A DNA stretch of 7,460 nt from Methanothrix sp. (GTDB taxonomy: Archaea; Halobacteriota; Methanosarcinia; Methanotrichales; Methanotrichaceae). Below the pieces are notes generated by a model. It made no database searches, was not told where the DNA came from, and saw only the letters and a list, made by a program, of their open reading frames with translations. The translations under genes were made by a program, and so were the position numbers. Positions 1 through 7,016 of the stretch are shown one piece after another; within the stretch, counting starts at the first letter, position 1; each line of letters begins with the position of its first letter. The stretch covers positions 1 through 7,460 of the forward strand of contig JAQTYS010000129.1 of assembly GCA_028688175.1 (NCBI GenBank), written 5' to 3'.

Positions 1-2
1 AT

Positions 3-2816
3 CCGATTTTTCTGCTCGGCATCATCTTCCTGCCCAGCATAAAATTCTCCACTAGCGAGCGGCTTAAGATGATGCTGGATACGGGAATCGTGATGATTTC
101 CGCGATTCTTGTCTTCTGGAGTCTCATTATCTCTCCCACTATTAAACAATCCGGAGACATCGATGCCATCTCACTATCTCTTTCCATTGCATATCCTGTG
201 GCAGATTTGGTTTTGCTCTTTGCAGTCCTGGAGTTGCTTTTCAAGAGGATTTATGAGAAAAGACAGACCCCATTATTATTTCTTGTCGGCGGAATATCCG
301 TTCTGATAATAACTGATGCCATTTTCTTTCGCCAGACTTTAGATGAGACATATGTTGCGGGAGGGATATTGGATATGGGCTGGCCGATCTCATATGTCCT
401 GATAGGGCTTGCAGCTATGTCTCAGGTCGATGTTATTCATAGGGGTGCGTTTTGCGCGTTCGTGAATAAAAATACTCATTATGGACAGCTCACCTGGCCA
501 CTTTATCTGCCTTATTTCTGTGCGGCAGGTGCATTTGCGTTGCTCGTCTGGAGCCATGATCATACCATTGGTTTATCCTTCGAATCACTATCTTGGGCTG
601 TAGCTTTGATAATAGGATTGACAATAGTGCGCCAGGTTCTGGCACTCAACGAAAATTCAGAGCTCTATCATGAGGCACAGCAAGATATCGTTGAGCGCGA
701 TTTTGCCCAGCAGGAAGTCATTCGCCTCAATGAAGGGCTGGAGAAAAGAGTTGCGGAGCGCACCTCTCAGCTGGAGGCGTCCAATAAAGATTTGCAGAAA
801 CAAATCCAGGTGCGCCAGATGGCAGAGGATGCTCTTAAAGACTCCGAGCGCAGATTGGCAGATATCATAAACTTCTTGCCTGATGCTACATTCGTTATAA
901 ACAGAGATGGCGTAGTAATTGCATGGAACCGGGCAATAGAGAAGATGACAGGCATCAAGGCCGCTGACATTCTGGGAAGAGGTAACCATGAATATGCTCT
1001 TCCCATCTACAAAGTAAGAAAGCCCATGCTAATCGACATGGTTCTTAAACCCGATATCTCTTTGGAAAGGGATTATGAGCGCATAAAAATGCAAGAAGAC
1101 GGCACATTGGTAGGAGACTCTTTTACCTCCGATATGCTGGGCAAGCCTGCATATTTATTGGGAAGCGCGGGGGTTCTTTATGACTCAGAGGGTACAATCT
1201 ATGGCGCCATTGAGTCAATAAGGGATATTACAGATCGAAAAATGGCAGAAGAAGACCTGAAGAGCGCCAAAAATAGAGCGGAATCGGCTACAAAGGCTAA
1301 ATCGAAATTCCTGGCCAATATGAGCCATGAGATTCGTACACCCATGAATGCCGTCATCGGCATGAGCGATCTTCTCTTGCAGATGGACCCAAAAATCGAG
1401 CAACGAGATTATCTGGAGACCATTCGTGGCAGCGGAAATGCCCTGCTCGCCATAATCAACGACATTTTGGATTATTCAAAGATAGATGGGGATAAACTCG
1501 AGCTGGATATCCAGCCCTTTGATCTCACCAAATGCATTGAGGTTTCAATTGATCTGGTAGCTGCCAGGGCGGCAGAGAAGGGTCTAGAGCTTACTTATTT
1601 CCAGGAGGAGGATGTGCCCACAATGCTTATAGGCGACGAGATCAGGCTGCGTCAGATATTAACCAATCTCCTGGGAAATGCTGTGAAATTTACGGAAAAA
1701 GGAGAGGTCATACTGTCGATAAGCTCTTCTCCCTTGCAGGGCGACAAAGTCATGCTCCATTTTTTTATCAAAGATACTGGTATTGGCATCTCCCAGGAAA
1801 ACCTTGGCAAGCTATTTCTGTCATTTTCTCAGGTTGACTCTTCCACTACCAGGTATTATGGCGGAACCGGCCTTGGGCTGGCTATAAGCCGCAGATTGGT
1901 GGAGATGATGGGCGGAGAGATCTTTGTAGAAAGCACGGTAGGAAAAGGAAGCACATTTCACTTTTCCGTTTTATGCGCCGTCTCTATTGAAGATAAGGCG
2001 AAGTCGCCTGCTGATCAAATTCTGGCAGGAAAGAGCGTTCTAATTGTAGAAGGCAGCAAATCCGTGCTAAATATGATCACGAATGCTGCAGTGGCCTGGA
2101 AAATGAATGCATTGGCAATATCTGGAGGAAAGGATGTTGCAGTGATTCTAGAGAAGGAGAAATATGACTTTGTGATCATAGATGCGGTCTTGCCTGATAT
2201 GGACCCCGGGCTCTTCTTGAGCCAGATTAAGGCTATGCAAAGCCCTCCGTTTATTGTGATGTTGAGCCATTTAGGAAGCAAGGTAGAGCGAGATTCTTTT
2301 GTGAGCGGCTATCTTAGCAAGCCCATCAAGCCTCTCCAACTCAAGCGTCTGCTGGTAAGCATGCTCGTTCCCAAGGATCAGGAAATAAAAGCTGCAAGAG
2401 GACAAACTCCGTTGGTCTTGCAGGAAAAGAGGAATGATCTTGTAATCCTCCTGGCCGAGGATAATCCGGTAAATCAGAAGGTAGCTCTCAGCATGCTAAA
2501 GCGCCTCGATTATCGAGCTGATGTTGCCGGCAACGGCCTTGATGTACTGTCTTCTCTGGAGAAAAAGGATTACGATGTCATTCTCATGGACATACAAATG
2601 CCGAATATGGACGGATTGCACGCAACGCGCTGTATCCGCGAGCAAAAAATGAAAAAACAGCCTTACATAATTGCCATGACGGCTTATGCTCTTGACGGGG
2701 ATCGAGAGGAATTTCTTAAAGCTGGCATGGACGACTATCTCAGCAAACCGATACGAATGGACGAGCTGAAGGATGCATTGGTAAAATGCGAACGAATCAT
2801 AAAGAAAAGTGTCTAA
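3..2816 (+). CDS. Membrane-bound hybrid sensor histidine kinase with two receiver domains (5' end outside window)
   Basis: Signal-transducing kinase that should autophosphorylate on histidine and pass phosphate to its own receivers; the signal is unknown. Residues are counted from the Met codon at 69. At least six hydrophobic segments (about 5-22, 35-57, 67-86, 97-117, 143-161, 172-192) are followed by a likely coiled coil (198-262), a PAS domain (258-391), HisKA with SHEIRTPMN (H420), and HATPase_c (about 518-632) with the N box (N537), DTGIGIS (D569) and GGTGLGL (from 598). Receiver 1 (656-765) keeps D705 and K751, but its acidic pair reads E-G (E661). Receiver 2 (793-908) is canonical: E797/D798, D841, T871, K893. 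There is no HPt or output domain, so partners must lie elsewhere. The frame has no stop back to position 3, and codons 3-68 encode another hydrophobic stretch (IFLLGIIFL), so Met at 69 is probably internal. It ends in TAA overlapping the convergent nuclease gene. The domain calls are secure; the sensor module is unnamed. Confidence 0.95.
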   Translation, partial: PIFLLGIIFLPSIKFSTSERLKMMLDTGIVMISAILVFWSLIISPTIKQSGDIDAISLSLSIAYPVADLVLLFAVLELLFKRIYEKRQTPLLFLVGGISVLIITDAIFFRQTLDETYVAGGILDMGWPISYVLIGLAAMSQVDVIHRGAFCAFVNKNTHYGQLTWPLYLPYFCAAGAFALLVWSHDHTIGLSFESLSWAVALIIGLTIVRQVLALNENSELYHEAQQDIVERDFAQQEVIRLNEGLEKRVAERTSQLEASNKDLQKQIQVRQMAEDALKDSERRLADIINFLPDATFVINRDGVVIAWNRAIEKMTGIKAADILGRGNHEYALPIYKVRKPMLIDMVLKPDISLERDYERIKMQEDGTLVGDSFTSDMLGKPAYLLGSAGVLYDSEGTIYGAIESIRDITDRKMAEEDLKSAKNRAESATKAKSKFLANMSHEIRTPMNAVIGMSDLLLQMDPKIEQRDYLETIRGSGNALLAIINDILDYSKIDGDKLELDIQPFDLTKCIEVSIDLVAARAAEKGLELTYFQEEDVPTMLIGDEIRLRQILTNLLGNAVKFTEKGEVILSISSSPLQGDKVMLHFFIKDTGIGISQENLGKLFLSFSQVDSSTTRYYGGTGLGLAISRRLVEMMGGEIFVESTVGKGSTFHFSVLCAVSIEDKAKSPADQILAGKSVLIVEGSKSVLNMITNAAVAWKMNALAISGGKDVAVILEKEKYDFVIIDAVLPDMDPGLFLSQIKAMQSPPFIVMLSHLGSKVERDSFVSGYLSKPIKPLQLKRLLVSMLVPKDQEIKAARGQTPLVLQEKRNDLVILLAEDNPVNQKVALSMLKRLDYRADVAGNGLDVLSSLEKKDYDVILMDIQMPNMDGLHATRCIREQKMKKQPYIIAMTAYALDGDREEFLKAGMDDYLSKPIRMDELKDALVKCERIIKKSV

Positions 2817-3526
2817 ATCATCCGATCCTCTTCTTTCTCCTCTATGTAGAGTTCCGGCAACGCATTCATGTACTCCTTAATCATAATAGGAAATGATCTG
2901 GATTCCATAAAGCGAAGGCCAAGCTGTTCCGCCCAGCGCTGTATACCCAGGTCTTGAGAGACAACGGCTGCATCCAGCTCTTTTGCTAATAACAATACAT
3001 CGATGTCAGGAGCGCTGTCCAATATGCCATAGCGCAGAGCTGCTCTGTACTTCTCTCGAAATTTGCGGATTATGCTGCCCACAATCTCCCGCTCGATCTC
3101 ATCTTTCATATTCGCGAGGCCGCTCTCGCGCTCAGAGAGGGATATGCATCGGGAGACGGATTCCCATATGGCCTCTTCGGAGATGTTCATGCCTTTGTTA
3201 ATCCGGCTTCTCATGTAGTCGACATATTCGTAAAAAATCTTGGAAGGCACCTTTACCTTGTATCTGTCAGGCGACTTTTTTACCAGCCAGGTATCGACCT
3301 TACCCAGGACTCGAGCATCACAATTGTTATGCCTGGCGAAATCCTTGATCTCATTGTAGACAGAAGGATACGGGATGTAGCAGCTGATTCCCAGGTGTAG
3401 CCTTCCTTCTGCCACCCGATCCAAAATGGCATTCATTCCCTCACAGATGCTGGCAGCACCTTCGCTCTCCCAGGCTAAAGAGTCCGTGAGGGCGGTAGTA
3501 TCCAGCACGAACCTCTGGCGTAACAT
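2813..3526 (-). CDS. HARP-type RNA-free ribonuclease P / RNA ligase partner protein (PIN-like)
   Basis: I recognise the family of homologs of Aquifex RNase P (HARP), formerly called 'RNA ligase partner' or UPF0278. The Aquifex member removes 5' leaders from pre-tRNA without an RNA subunit. Archaeal members usually coexist with RNA-based RNase P, and their cellular role is unsettled. The protein has 237 residues from the ATG at 3526. The N-terminus RFVLDTTALTD gives the first PIN acidic residue (D9). A helical, charged middle (about 80-165) fits the HARP insertion. The C-terminal part has the acidic cluster SAPDIDVLLLAKELD, then VVSQDLGIQRWAEQLG, as in PIN-like nucleases. A TTG at 3529 directly precedes the ATG and could be used instead. 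A TATA-like box centred about 25 bases before the ATG suggests a leaderless transcript, and no Shine-Dalgarno is visible. The RNA ligase found beside it in some archaea is absent here. It lies 97 bases downstream of the acyl-CoA synthetase on the same strand but seems to have its own promoter. Confidence 0.9.
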   Translation of the reverse strand: MLRQRFVLDTTALTDSLAWESEGAASICEGMNAILDRVAEGRLHLGISCYIPYPSVYNEIKDFARHNNCDARVLGKVDTWLVKKSPDRYKVKVPSKIFYEYVDYMRSRINKGMNISEEAIWESVSRCISLSERESGLANMKDEIEREIVGSIIRKFREKYRAALRYGILDSAPDIDVLLLAKELDAAVVSQDLGIQRWAEQLGLRFMESRSFPIMIKEYMNALPELYIEEKEEDRMI

Positions 3527-3547
3527 CAAACACTGTAAGGAATAAGT

Positions 3548-3555
3548 GATATAAG
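3548..3555 (-). promoter_or_regulatory. TATA-like box for the HARP gene
   Basis: The minus strand reads CTTATATC here. Its centre is about 25 bases upstream of the ATG at 3526, which is the usual archaeal TATA-to-transcription-start distance. This would place the transcript start at or next to the start codon. Assigned by spacing and composition only. Confidence 0.5.
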
Positions 3556-3598
3556 ATACCTTCCGATTGGAAAAGATGAATGATTTTCATTAGACTTT

Positions 3599-3604
3599 AA
3601 AAAA
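3599..3604 (-). terminator. Oligo-T terminator after the acyl-CoA synthetase gene
   Basis: A run of six T on the minus strand lies 19 bases beyond the stop codon of the synthetase, within an AT-rich spacer. Archaeal RNA polymerase commonly stops at such U-runs without a hairpin. It sits upstream of the HARP TATA-like box, so the two genes are probably transcribed separately. Confidence 0.45.
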
Positions 3605-3623
3605 TGGATAAAAGATAAGCCAT

Positions 3624-5333
3624 TCAGGCCGTCTTCATCTTGGCGACTTCCTCCAGTCCCAGTTCCTTGATGGACTCATCTCTCATCTTGAACTTCTGAA
3701 TCTTGCCGCTCACCGTCATAGGGAAGTCATCCACGAACTTGATGTATCTGGGAACTTTAAAGTGCGCGATCCTTCCTTTACAAAAAGCCTTGATCTCCTC
3801 TGCGCTGGCCGTGACTCCTTTCTTAAGTTTGATCCAGGCCATGATCTCCTCTCCATACTTCTTGTCAGGCACACCAATGACCTGCACATCGCTCACTGCC
3901 GGGTGGGTGTAAAGGAACTCCTCAATCTCTCGGGGATAGATATTCTCCCCGCCCCGGATGACCATGTCTTTGAGCCGACCTGTGATCTTGCAGTAGTCCT
4001 CATCGTCCAGAGTGCCCAGGTCGCCGGTGTGCAGCCACCCTTCCTTATCTATGCACTGCTCGGTGGCCACCTGATTGTTGTAGTAGCAGCGCATAATCAT
4101 GTAGCCGCGGGCACATATCTCGCCCGTCTCACCACGGTGGACCATTTTGCCGGTCTTGGGCTCCACTATCTTCATCTCGGTATGGGGCATGGGCCTACCG
4201 ATGGTCGAAACCCTCTGTTCCAGGGAATCATCGGTGGAGGACATGGTGATGCCGGGCGAGGCTTCCGTCTGGCCGTAGGTGATTACCACCTCTCGCATGT
4301 TCATGAGCGTGCTCACTTTCTTCATGAACTCAATGGGACAGGGCGATCCGGCCATGATTCCGGTACGCAGGCTTGAAAAATCATATTTGGAGAAATCGGG
4401 GTGCTCTAGCTCAGCAATGAACATGGTAGGCACACCGTGCACCGCTGTGCAGCGCTCTTTCTCTATGGCCGACATGACCAGGACGGGATCGAAGTATTCG
4501 GCAGGCAGCACCATTGTTGCTCCGTGCGTCATGCAGGCCATATTGGAGAGCACCATGCCAAAGCAATGATAAAATGGTACAGGTATGCAAAGCCGGTCTT
4601 TTTCTGTAAAATTCATGCATTCGCCGATGAAGTAGCCATTGTTCAGGATGTTATGATGCGTGAGAACCACGCCTTTGGGGAAACCGGTTGTGCCTGAAGT
4701 ATACTGAATATTTATGGGATCGTCAAAGTCCAGGCTCTCCTCTCTCTCCTCTAAAATTTCATCAGGCACCTCATCTCCCATCCTGAGCACATCATCCCAG
4801 GACCACATGCCCTGCGGCTTCTCGCCCCTGATCATCACAGCTGTGCGCAGAAACGGCAGTTTCTCGGAGTGAATCTTGCCTGGCTGGGTTGCCCTAGCCT
4901 CGGGGCAGACCTCGTAGAACATCTGCACGTAGTCTGAACTCTTGAAGCGGTCCATGAGCAGCAGGGCCTGGGCTTCCGATTGACGCAGAGCATACTCCAG
5001 TTCGTGAGTCCGGTAGGCGGGATTGATGTTGACCATGATGATGCCGGCTTTTGCCGTGGCGAACTGGGTGATTATCCATTCTGCCAAGTTTGTGGCCCAA
5101 ATGGCCAGGCGATCGCCCTTCTTGAGGCCCAGAGCAATGAAACCCTTCGCGGCGCGGTCCAGCTCCTTTTGCAGCTCACGATATGTGTATCGCGTTCCCT
5201 GGTGGATGGATACAATTGCGTCGTTATCAGGGTATTTATCCGCGATTTCATCGAACATATCGCCGATCGTCTTTCCAATAAGCGGTTTTTCCGAGCCGCG
5301 AAAAGCATAGCTATATGAGACTTTGCCTGGCAT
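3624..5333 (-). CDS. Acyl-CoA synthetase (AMP-forming), ACSF2/YngI-like
   Basis: ANL-superfamily ligase that activates a carboxylic acid with ATP to an acyl-adenylate, then transfers it to CoA. Overall resemblance is to ACSF2/YngI-type medium-chain fatty acyl-CoA synthetases; the real substrate is unknown. Counting from the ATG at 5333 (569 residues): the P-loop YTSGTTGFPKG is at about 211-221, YGQTEASP at 353-360, WLHTGDLG at about 433-440 with the ribose-binding Asp, the hinge GRLKD near 452-456, and the C-terminal VSGKIQK carries the catalytic Lys near 544. All core motifs are intact and the length is typical. A TTG at 5348 would add five residues (MTSNF). A TATA-like box only about 15 bases before that TTG but about 30 before the ATG argues for the ATG. 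No signal peptide or membrane segment is seen, so it is cytoplasmic. No beta-oxidation genes are nearby, so its pathway cannot be inferred from context. Confidence 0.93.
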   Translation of the reverse strand: MPGKVSYSYAFRGSEKPLIGKTIGDMFDEIADKYPDNDAIVSIHQGTRYTYRELQKELDRAAKGFIALGLKKGDRLAIWATNLAEWIITQFATAKAGIIMVNINPAYRTHELEYALRQSEAQALLLMDRFKSSDYVQMFYEVCPEARATQPGKIHSEKLPFLRTAVMIRGEKPQGMWSWDDVLRMGDEVPDEILEEREESLDFDDPINIQYTSGTTGFPKGVVLTHHNILNNGYFIGECMNFTEKDRLCIPVPFYHCFGMVLSNMACMTHGATMVLPAEYFDPVLVMSAIEKERCTAVHGVPTMFIAELEHPDFSKYDFSSLRTGIMAGSPCPIEFMKKVSTLMNMREVVITYGQTEASPGITMSSTDDSLEQRVSTIGRPMPHTEMKIVEPKTGKMVHRGETGEICARGYMIMRCYYNNQVATEQCIDKEGWLHTGDLGTLDDEDYCKITGRLKDMVIRGGENIYPREIEEFLYTHPAVSDVQVIGVPDKKYGEEIMAWIKLKKGVTASAEEIKAFCKGRIAHFKVPRYIKFVDDFPMTVSGKIQKFKMRDESIKELGLEEVAKMKTA

Positions 5334-5358
5334 GAAATTGCTTGTCAATCGCTAAGGA

Positions 5359-5366
5359 GATATAAC
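5359..5366 (-). promoter_or_regulatory. TATA-like box for the acyl-CoA synthetase, possibly shared with the aminotransferase
   Basis: The minus strand reads GTTATATC, centred about 30 bases upstream of the ATG at 5333, predicting transcription start two or three bases before that codon. The element is nearly symmetric (GATATAAC on plus), so it might also serve the divergent aminotransferase, giving a leader of about 45 bases. Spacing is the only evidence. Confidence 0.45.
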
Positions 5367-5419
5367 ATTATCTTAAGAGAGGTTTAGAGAATGTAAAAAG
5401 ACCCCAAGAATTAACATAC

Positions 5420-5425
5420 AGGAAG
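5420..5425 (+). promoter_or_regulatory. Shine-Dalgarno-like site of the aminotransferase
   Basis: AGGAAG lies ten bases upstream of the ATG at 5436. The match to an archaeal Shine-Dalgarno is partial, but it supports that start, which also gives the expected N-terminus of the family (FADRMSCVHRSFVREILK). This unit therefore looks leadered, unlike the neighbouring minus-strand genes. Confidence 0.4.
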
Positions 5426-5435
5426 ATAAACCAAA

Positions 5436-6614
5436 ATGACCAGATTGTTTGCAGATAGGATGAGTTGTGTCCATAGATCGTTTGTGAGGGAGATCCTGAA
5501 GGTGACGGAGGACCCTGAAATCATATCCTTTGCAGGAGGACTTCCCAATCCTAAATATTTCCCGGTGCAAGAGGTTGCAGCGGCCGCAGAGAAGGTTCTC
5601 TCTGAATGCGGCGAGGCATCATTGCAGTACAGCACAACGGAAGGTTACCTTCCTCTGAGAGAGATGATCGCGCAGAGGTACGCCAGAAGGGGCGTAAAGG
5701 TAAGTGCATCCGAGATCTTGATCACCAATGGCTCTCAGCAGGCCCTCGACCTCCTGGGCAAGGTATTCTTGAATAAAGGTGACGGCGTCATCCTGGAGAG
5801 GCCTACCTATCTGGCTGCAATTCAGTCATTCGGCTTTTTCGAGCCTAAATTTCACTCCATAACACTGCAAGAGGACGGAGTTGACCCACAGGCATTGAAG
5901 AGGGTTCTCTCAAAGGGTGACTCCAAGCTGTTCTACTCCGTCCCCAACTTCCAGAATCCTACAGGAATAACCTACTCCCGGGATAAACTCAGAGCCGTAG
6001 CACAAGAGCTGAGCGAGGGCAGCACGGTCTTCATAGAGGACAATCCTTATGGCGATCTGAGGTTCATGGGCGAGGATCGGCCTTCTATGAGAAATTACCT
6101 GGGGGAGAACGCCGTTTTGCTCGGCTCTTTCTCCAAGATCGTGGCACCAGGAGTGCGTCTGGGATGGGTCTGTGCCTGCGAGGAGATCATGGAGAAGCTG
6201 ATAGTTGCCAAGCAGGCGTCAGACCTGCATTCAAATTATCTGTGTCAGAGGATCTTACATCAGTACCTCAAGGACAACGACATAGAACGGCACATCGCCA
6301 AGATACGAAGAGCCTACAAGGATCAAAGGGATTTTATGGTGCAGACCATGCAGGAGACTTTCCCTGAGAACGTCAGCTTCACCAGACCGGAGGGCGGAAT
6401 GTTCCTCTGGGCGACACTGCCTGAGAGCATGTCGTCTCTTGATCTTTTCAACCGGGCTATTGAAGAAAAAGTGGCCTTCGTGCCAGGTCAGGCCTTCTAT
6501 GCCGATGGTGGCGGCAGCAATACCATGAGGCTGAACTTTTCCAACTCCAATAACGATAGGATCTTCGAGGGCGTGACCAGGTTAGCAAAGGCCATCAAGG
6601 AAGAGGCCCCATAG
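5436..6614 (+). CDS. PLP-dependent aminotransferase, class I/II (LysN/2-aminoadipate aminotransferase-like)
   Basis: Fold-type I aminotransferase of 392 residues, the normal length. It should move an amino group between an amino acid and a 2-oxo acid using pyridoxal phosphate, in the cytoplasm. Visible landmarks: N-terminal SFAGGLPNP; phosphate-binding TNGSQQAL (G99, S100); PNFQNPTG with the cofactor-contacting N174; EDNPYGDLRF with D202, which holds the pyridine nitrogen, and Y205; SFSKIVAPGVRLGW with the Schiff-base lysine K234; and MRLNFS with R365, the expected substrate-carboxylate arginine. It lacks the GntR DNA-binding domain of MocR regulators, so it is an enzyme rather than a regulator. 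The group contains 2-aminoadipate, aromatic and branched-chain aminotransferases; the sequence alone does not fix the substrate. It is divergent from the acyl-CoA synthetase with a gap of about 100 bases, has a weak Shine-Dalgarno, and is followed by an oligo-T stop. Confidence 0.94.
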   Translation: MTRLFADRMSCVHRSFVREILKVTEDPEIISFAGGLPNPKYFPVQEVAAAAEKVLSECGEASLQYSTTEGYLPLREMIAQRYARRGVKVSASEILITNGSQQALDLLGKVFLNKGDGVILERPTYLAAIQSFGFFEPKFHSITLQEDGVDPQALKRVLSKGDSKLFYSVPNFQNPTGITYSRDKLRAVAQELSEGSTVFIEDNPYGDLRFMGEDRPSMRNYLGENAVLLGSFSKIVAPGVRLGWVCACEEIMEKLIVAKQASDLHSNYLCQRILHQYLKDNDIERHIAKIRRAYKDQRDFMVQTMQETFPENVSFTRPEGGMFLWATLPESMSSLDLFNRAIEEKVAFVPGQAFYADGGGSNTMRLNFSNSNNDRIFEGVTRLAKAIKEEAP

Positions 6615-6630
6615 TTTCCTGGGTCCTATA

Positions 6631-6636
6631 TTTTTT
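6631..6636 (+). terminator. Oligo-T terminator after the aminotransferase
   Basis: Six T residues occur 16 bases after the stop codon with no strong hairpin before them, matching the usual archaeal U-run type of transcription stop. It separates the aminotransferase from the small zinc-ribbon gene. Confidence 0.5.
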
Positions 6637-6665
6637 AACCGATAATATTGTCATTTCAACCAACA

Positions 6666-6684
6666 GATATATCAACCAGTTGAT
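6666..6684 (+). promoter_or_regulatory. TATA-like box overlapped by a palindrome, upstream of the zinc-ribbon gene
   Basis: GATATATC (6666-6673) is a plausible TATA box predicting a start near 6695 and a leader of about 90 bases. It overlaps a 14-base inverted repeat, ATCAAC-CA-GTTGAT (6671-6684), with a perfect 6-bp arm. A palindrome touching the 3' edge of a TATA box is a common position for archaeal repressor binding. TCAACCA also occurs at 6656-6662 and 6672-6678, 16 bases apart. Function is inferred from position only. Confidence 0.35.
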
Positions 6685-6708
6685 CGTTTGTAAGATGTTA
6701 CATTTTCG

Positions 6709-6773
6709 TCGATTCAAAGAGATTTGTTGAGATGTTTTTTGTAGCAGGCTTCGATTCTTTGAATCGATTCAAA
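6709..6773 (+). repeat. Nested inverted repeats in the leader of the zinc-ribbon gene
   Basis: TCGATTCAAAG (6709-6719) is the exact reverse complement of CTTTGAATCGA (6757-6767). The second arm also lies in a perfect 16-base palindrome (6758-6773) and in a hairpin TCGATTC-TTT-GAATCGA (6751-6767). TCGATTC thus occurs three times directly and once inverted within 65 bases. The pairings exclude one another. The element ends 15 bases before the start codon, so it could act as protein-binding sites on DNA or as an RNA leader structure. Confidence 0.7.
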
Positions 6774-6788
6774 AGGTACGTGAATTAA

Positions 6789-6989
6789 ATGTTTGAAAGA
6801 AAATATGAAAACAGCGGTAGCGGCAGCAGAGGCGGCTACAATAGCGGTCCCAGAGAAATGACAGATGTAACTTGCTCCGAATGCGGCAAGCAAACCCAGG
6901 TTCCCTTCAAGCCGGACGGGTCCAGGCCCGTTTACTGCAGCGAGTGCTACCAGAAGCACAGACCTGCCAGGTCACCTGGTAGATACTAA
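6789..6989 (+). CDS. Small CxxC-x17-CxxC zinc-ribbon protein with Gly/Arg-rich tails
   Basis: A 66-residue protein. Four cysteines (C29, C32, C50, C53) form two CxxC pairs separated by exactly 17 residues, the spacing of the CxxC-x17-CxxC domain family, and probably bind one zinc. The centre (CGKQTQVPFKPDGSRPVYC) matches what I recall of this family. The N-terminal 28 residues are rich in Gly, Ser, Asn and Arg, including an SRGG stretch, and the end RPARSPGRY is basic. This composition suggests a disordered nucleic-acid-binding tail, but no function is established. A partial Shine-Dalgarno AGGT (6773-6776) lies 12 bases before the ATG. The gene is monocistronic by its neighbours: an oligo-T stop lies before it and non-coding, hairpin-rich DNA after it. 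An opposite-strand frame over the same bases (6714-6959) has no recognisable product. Confidence 0.85.
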   Translation: MFERKYENSGSGSRGGYNSGPREMTDVTCSECGKQTQVPFKPDGSRPVYCSECYQKHRPARSPGRY

Positions 6990-7016
6990 ACATATTTGAT
7001 TTGAGCTTATCTGTTC

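Noticed and set aside
3762..4376. A 204-codon open frame on the plus strand opposite the acyl-CoA synthetase
   Set aside because: It lies wholly antisense to a gene with intact catalytic motifs, and its translation resembles no family I know. It is best explained as a by-product of codon bias on the coding strand.
6714..6959. An 81-codon minus-strand frame over the zinc-ribbon gene
   Set aside because: The plus strand encodes a recognisable four-cysteine protein. The minus-strand frame starts inside that gene, covers most of it, runs into the repeat-rich leader, and has no recognisable domain.
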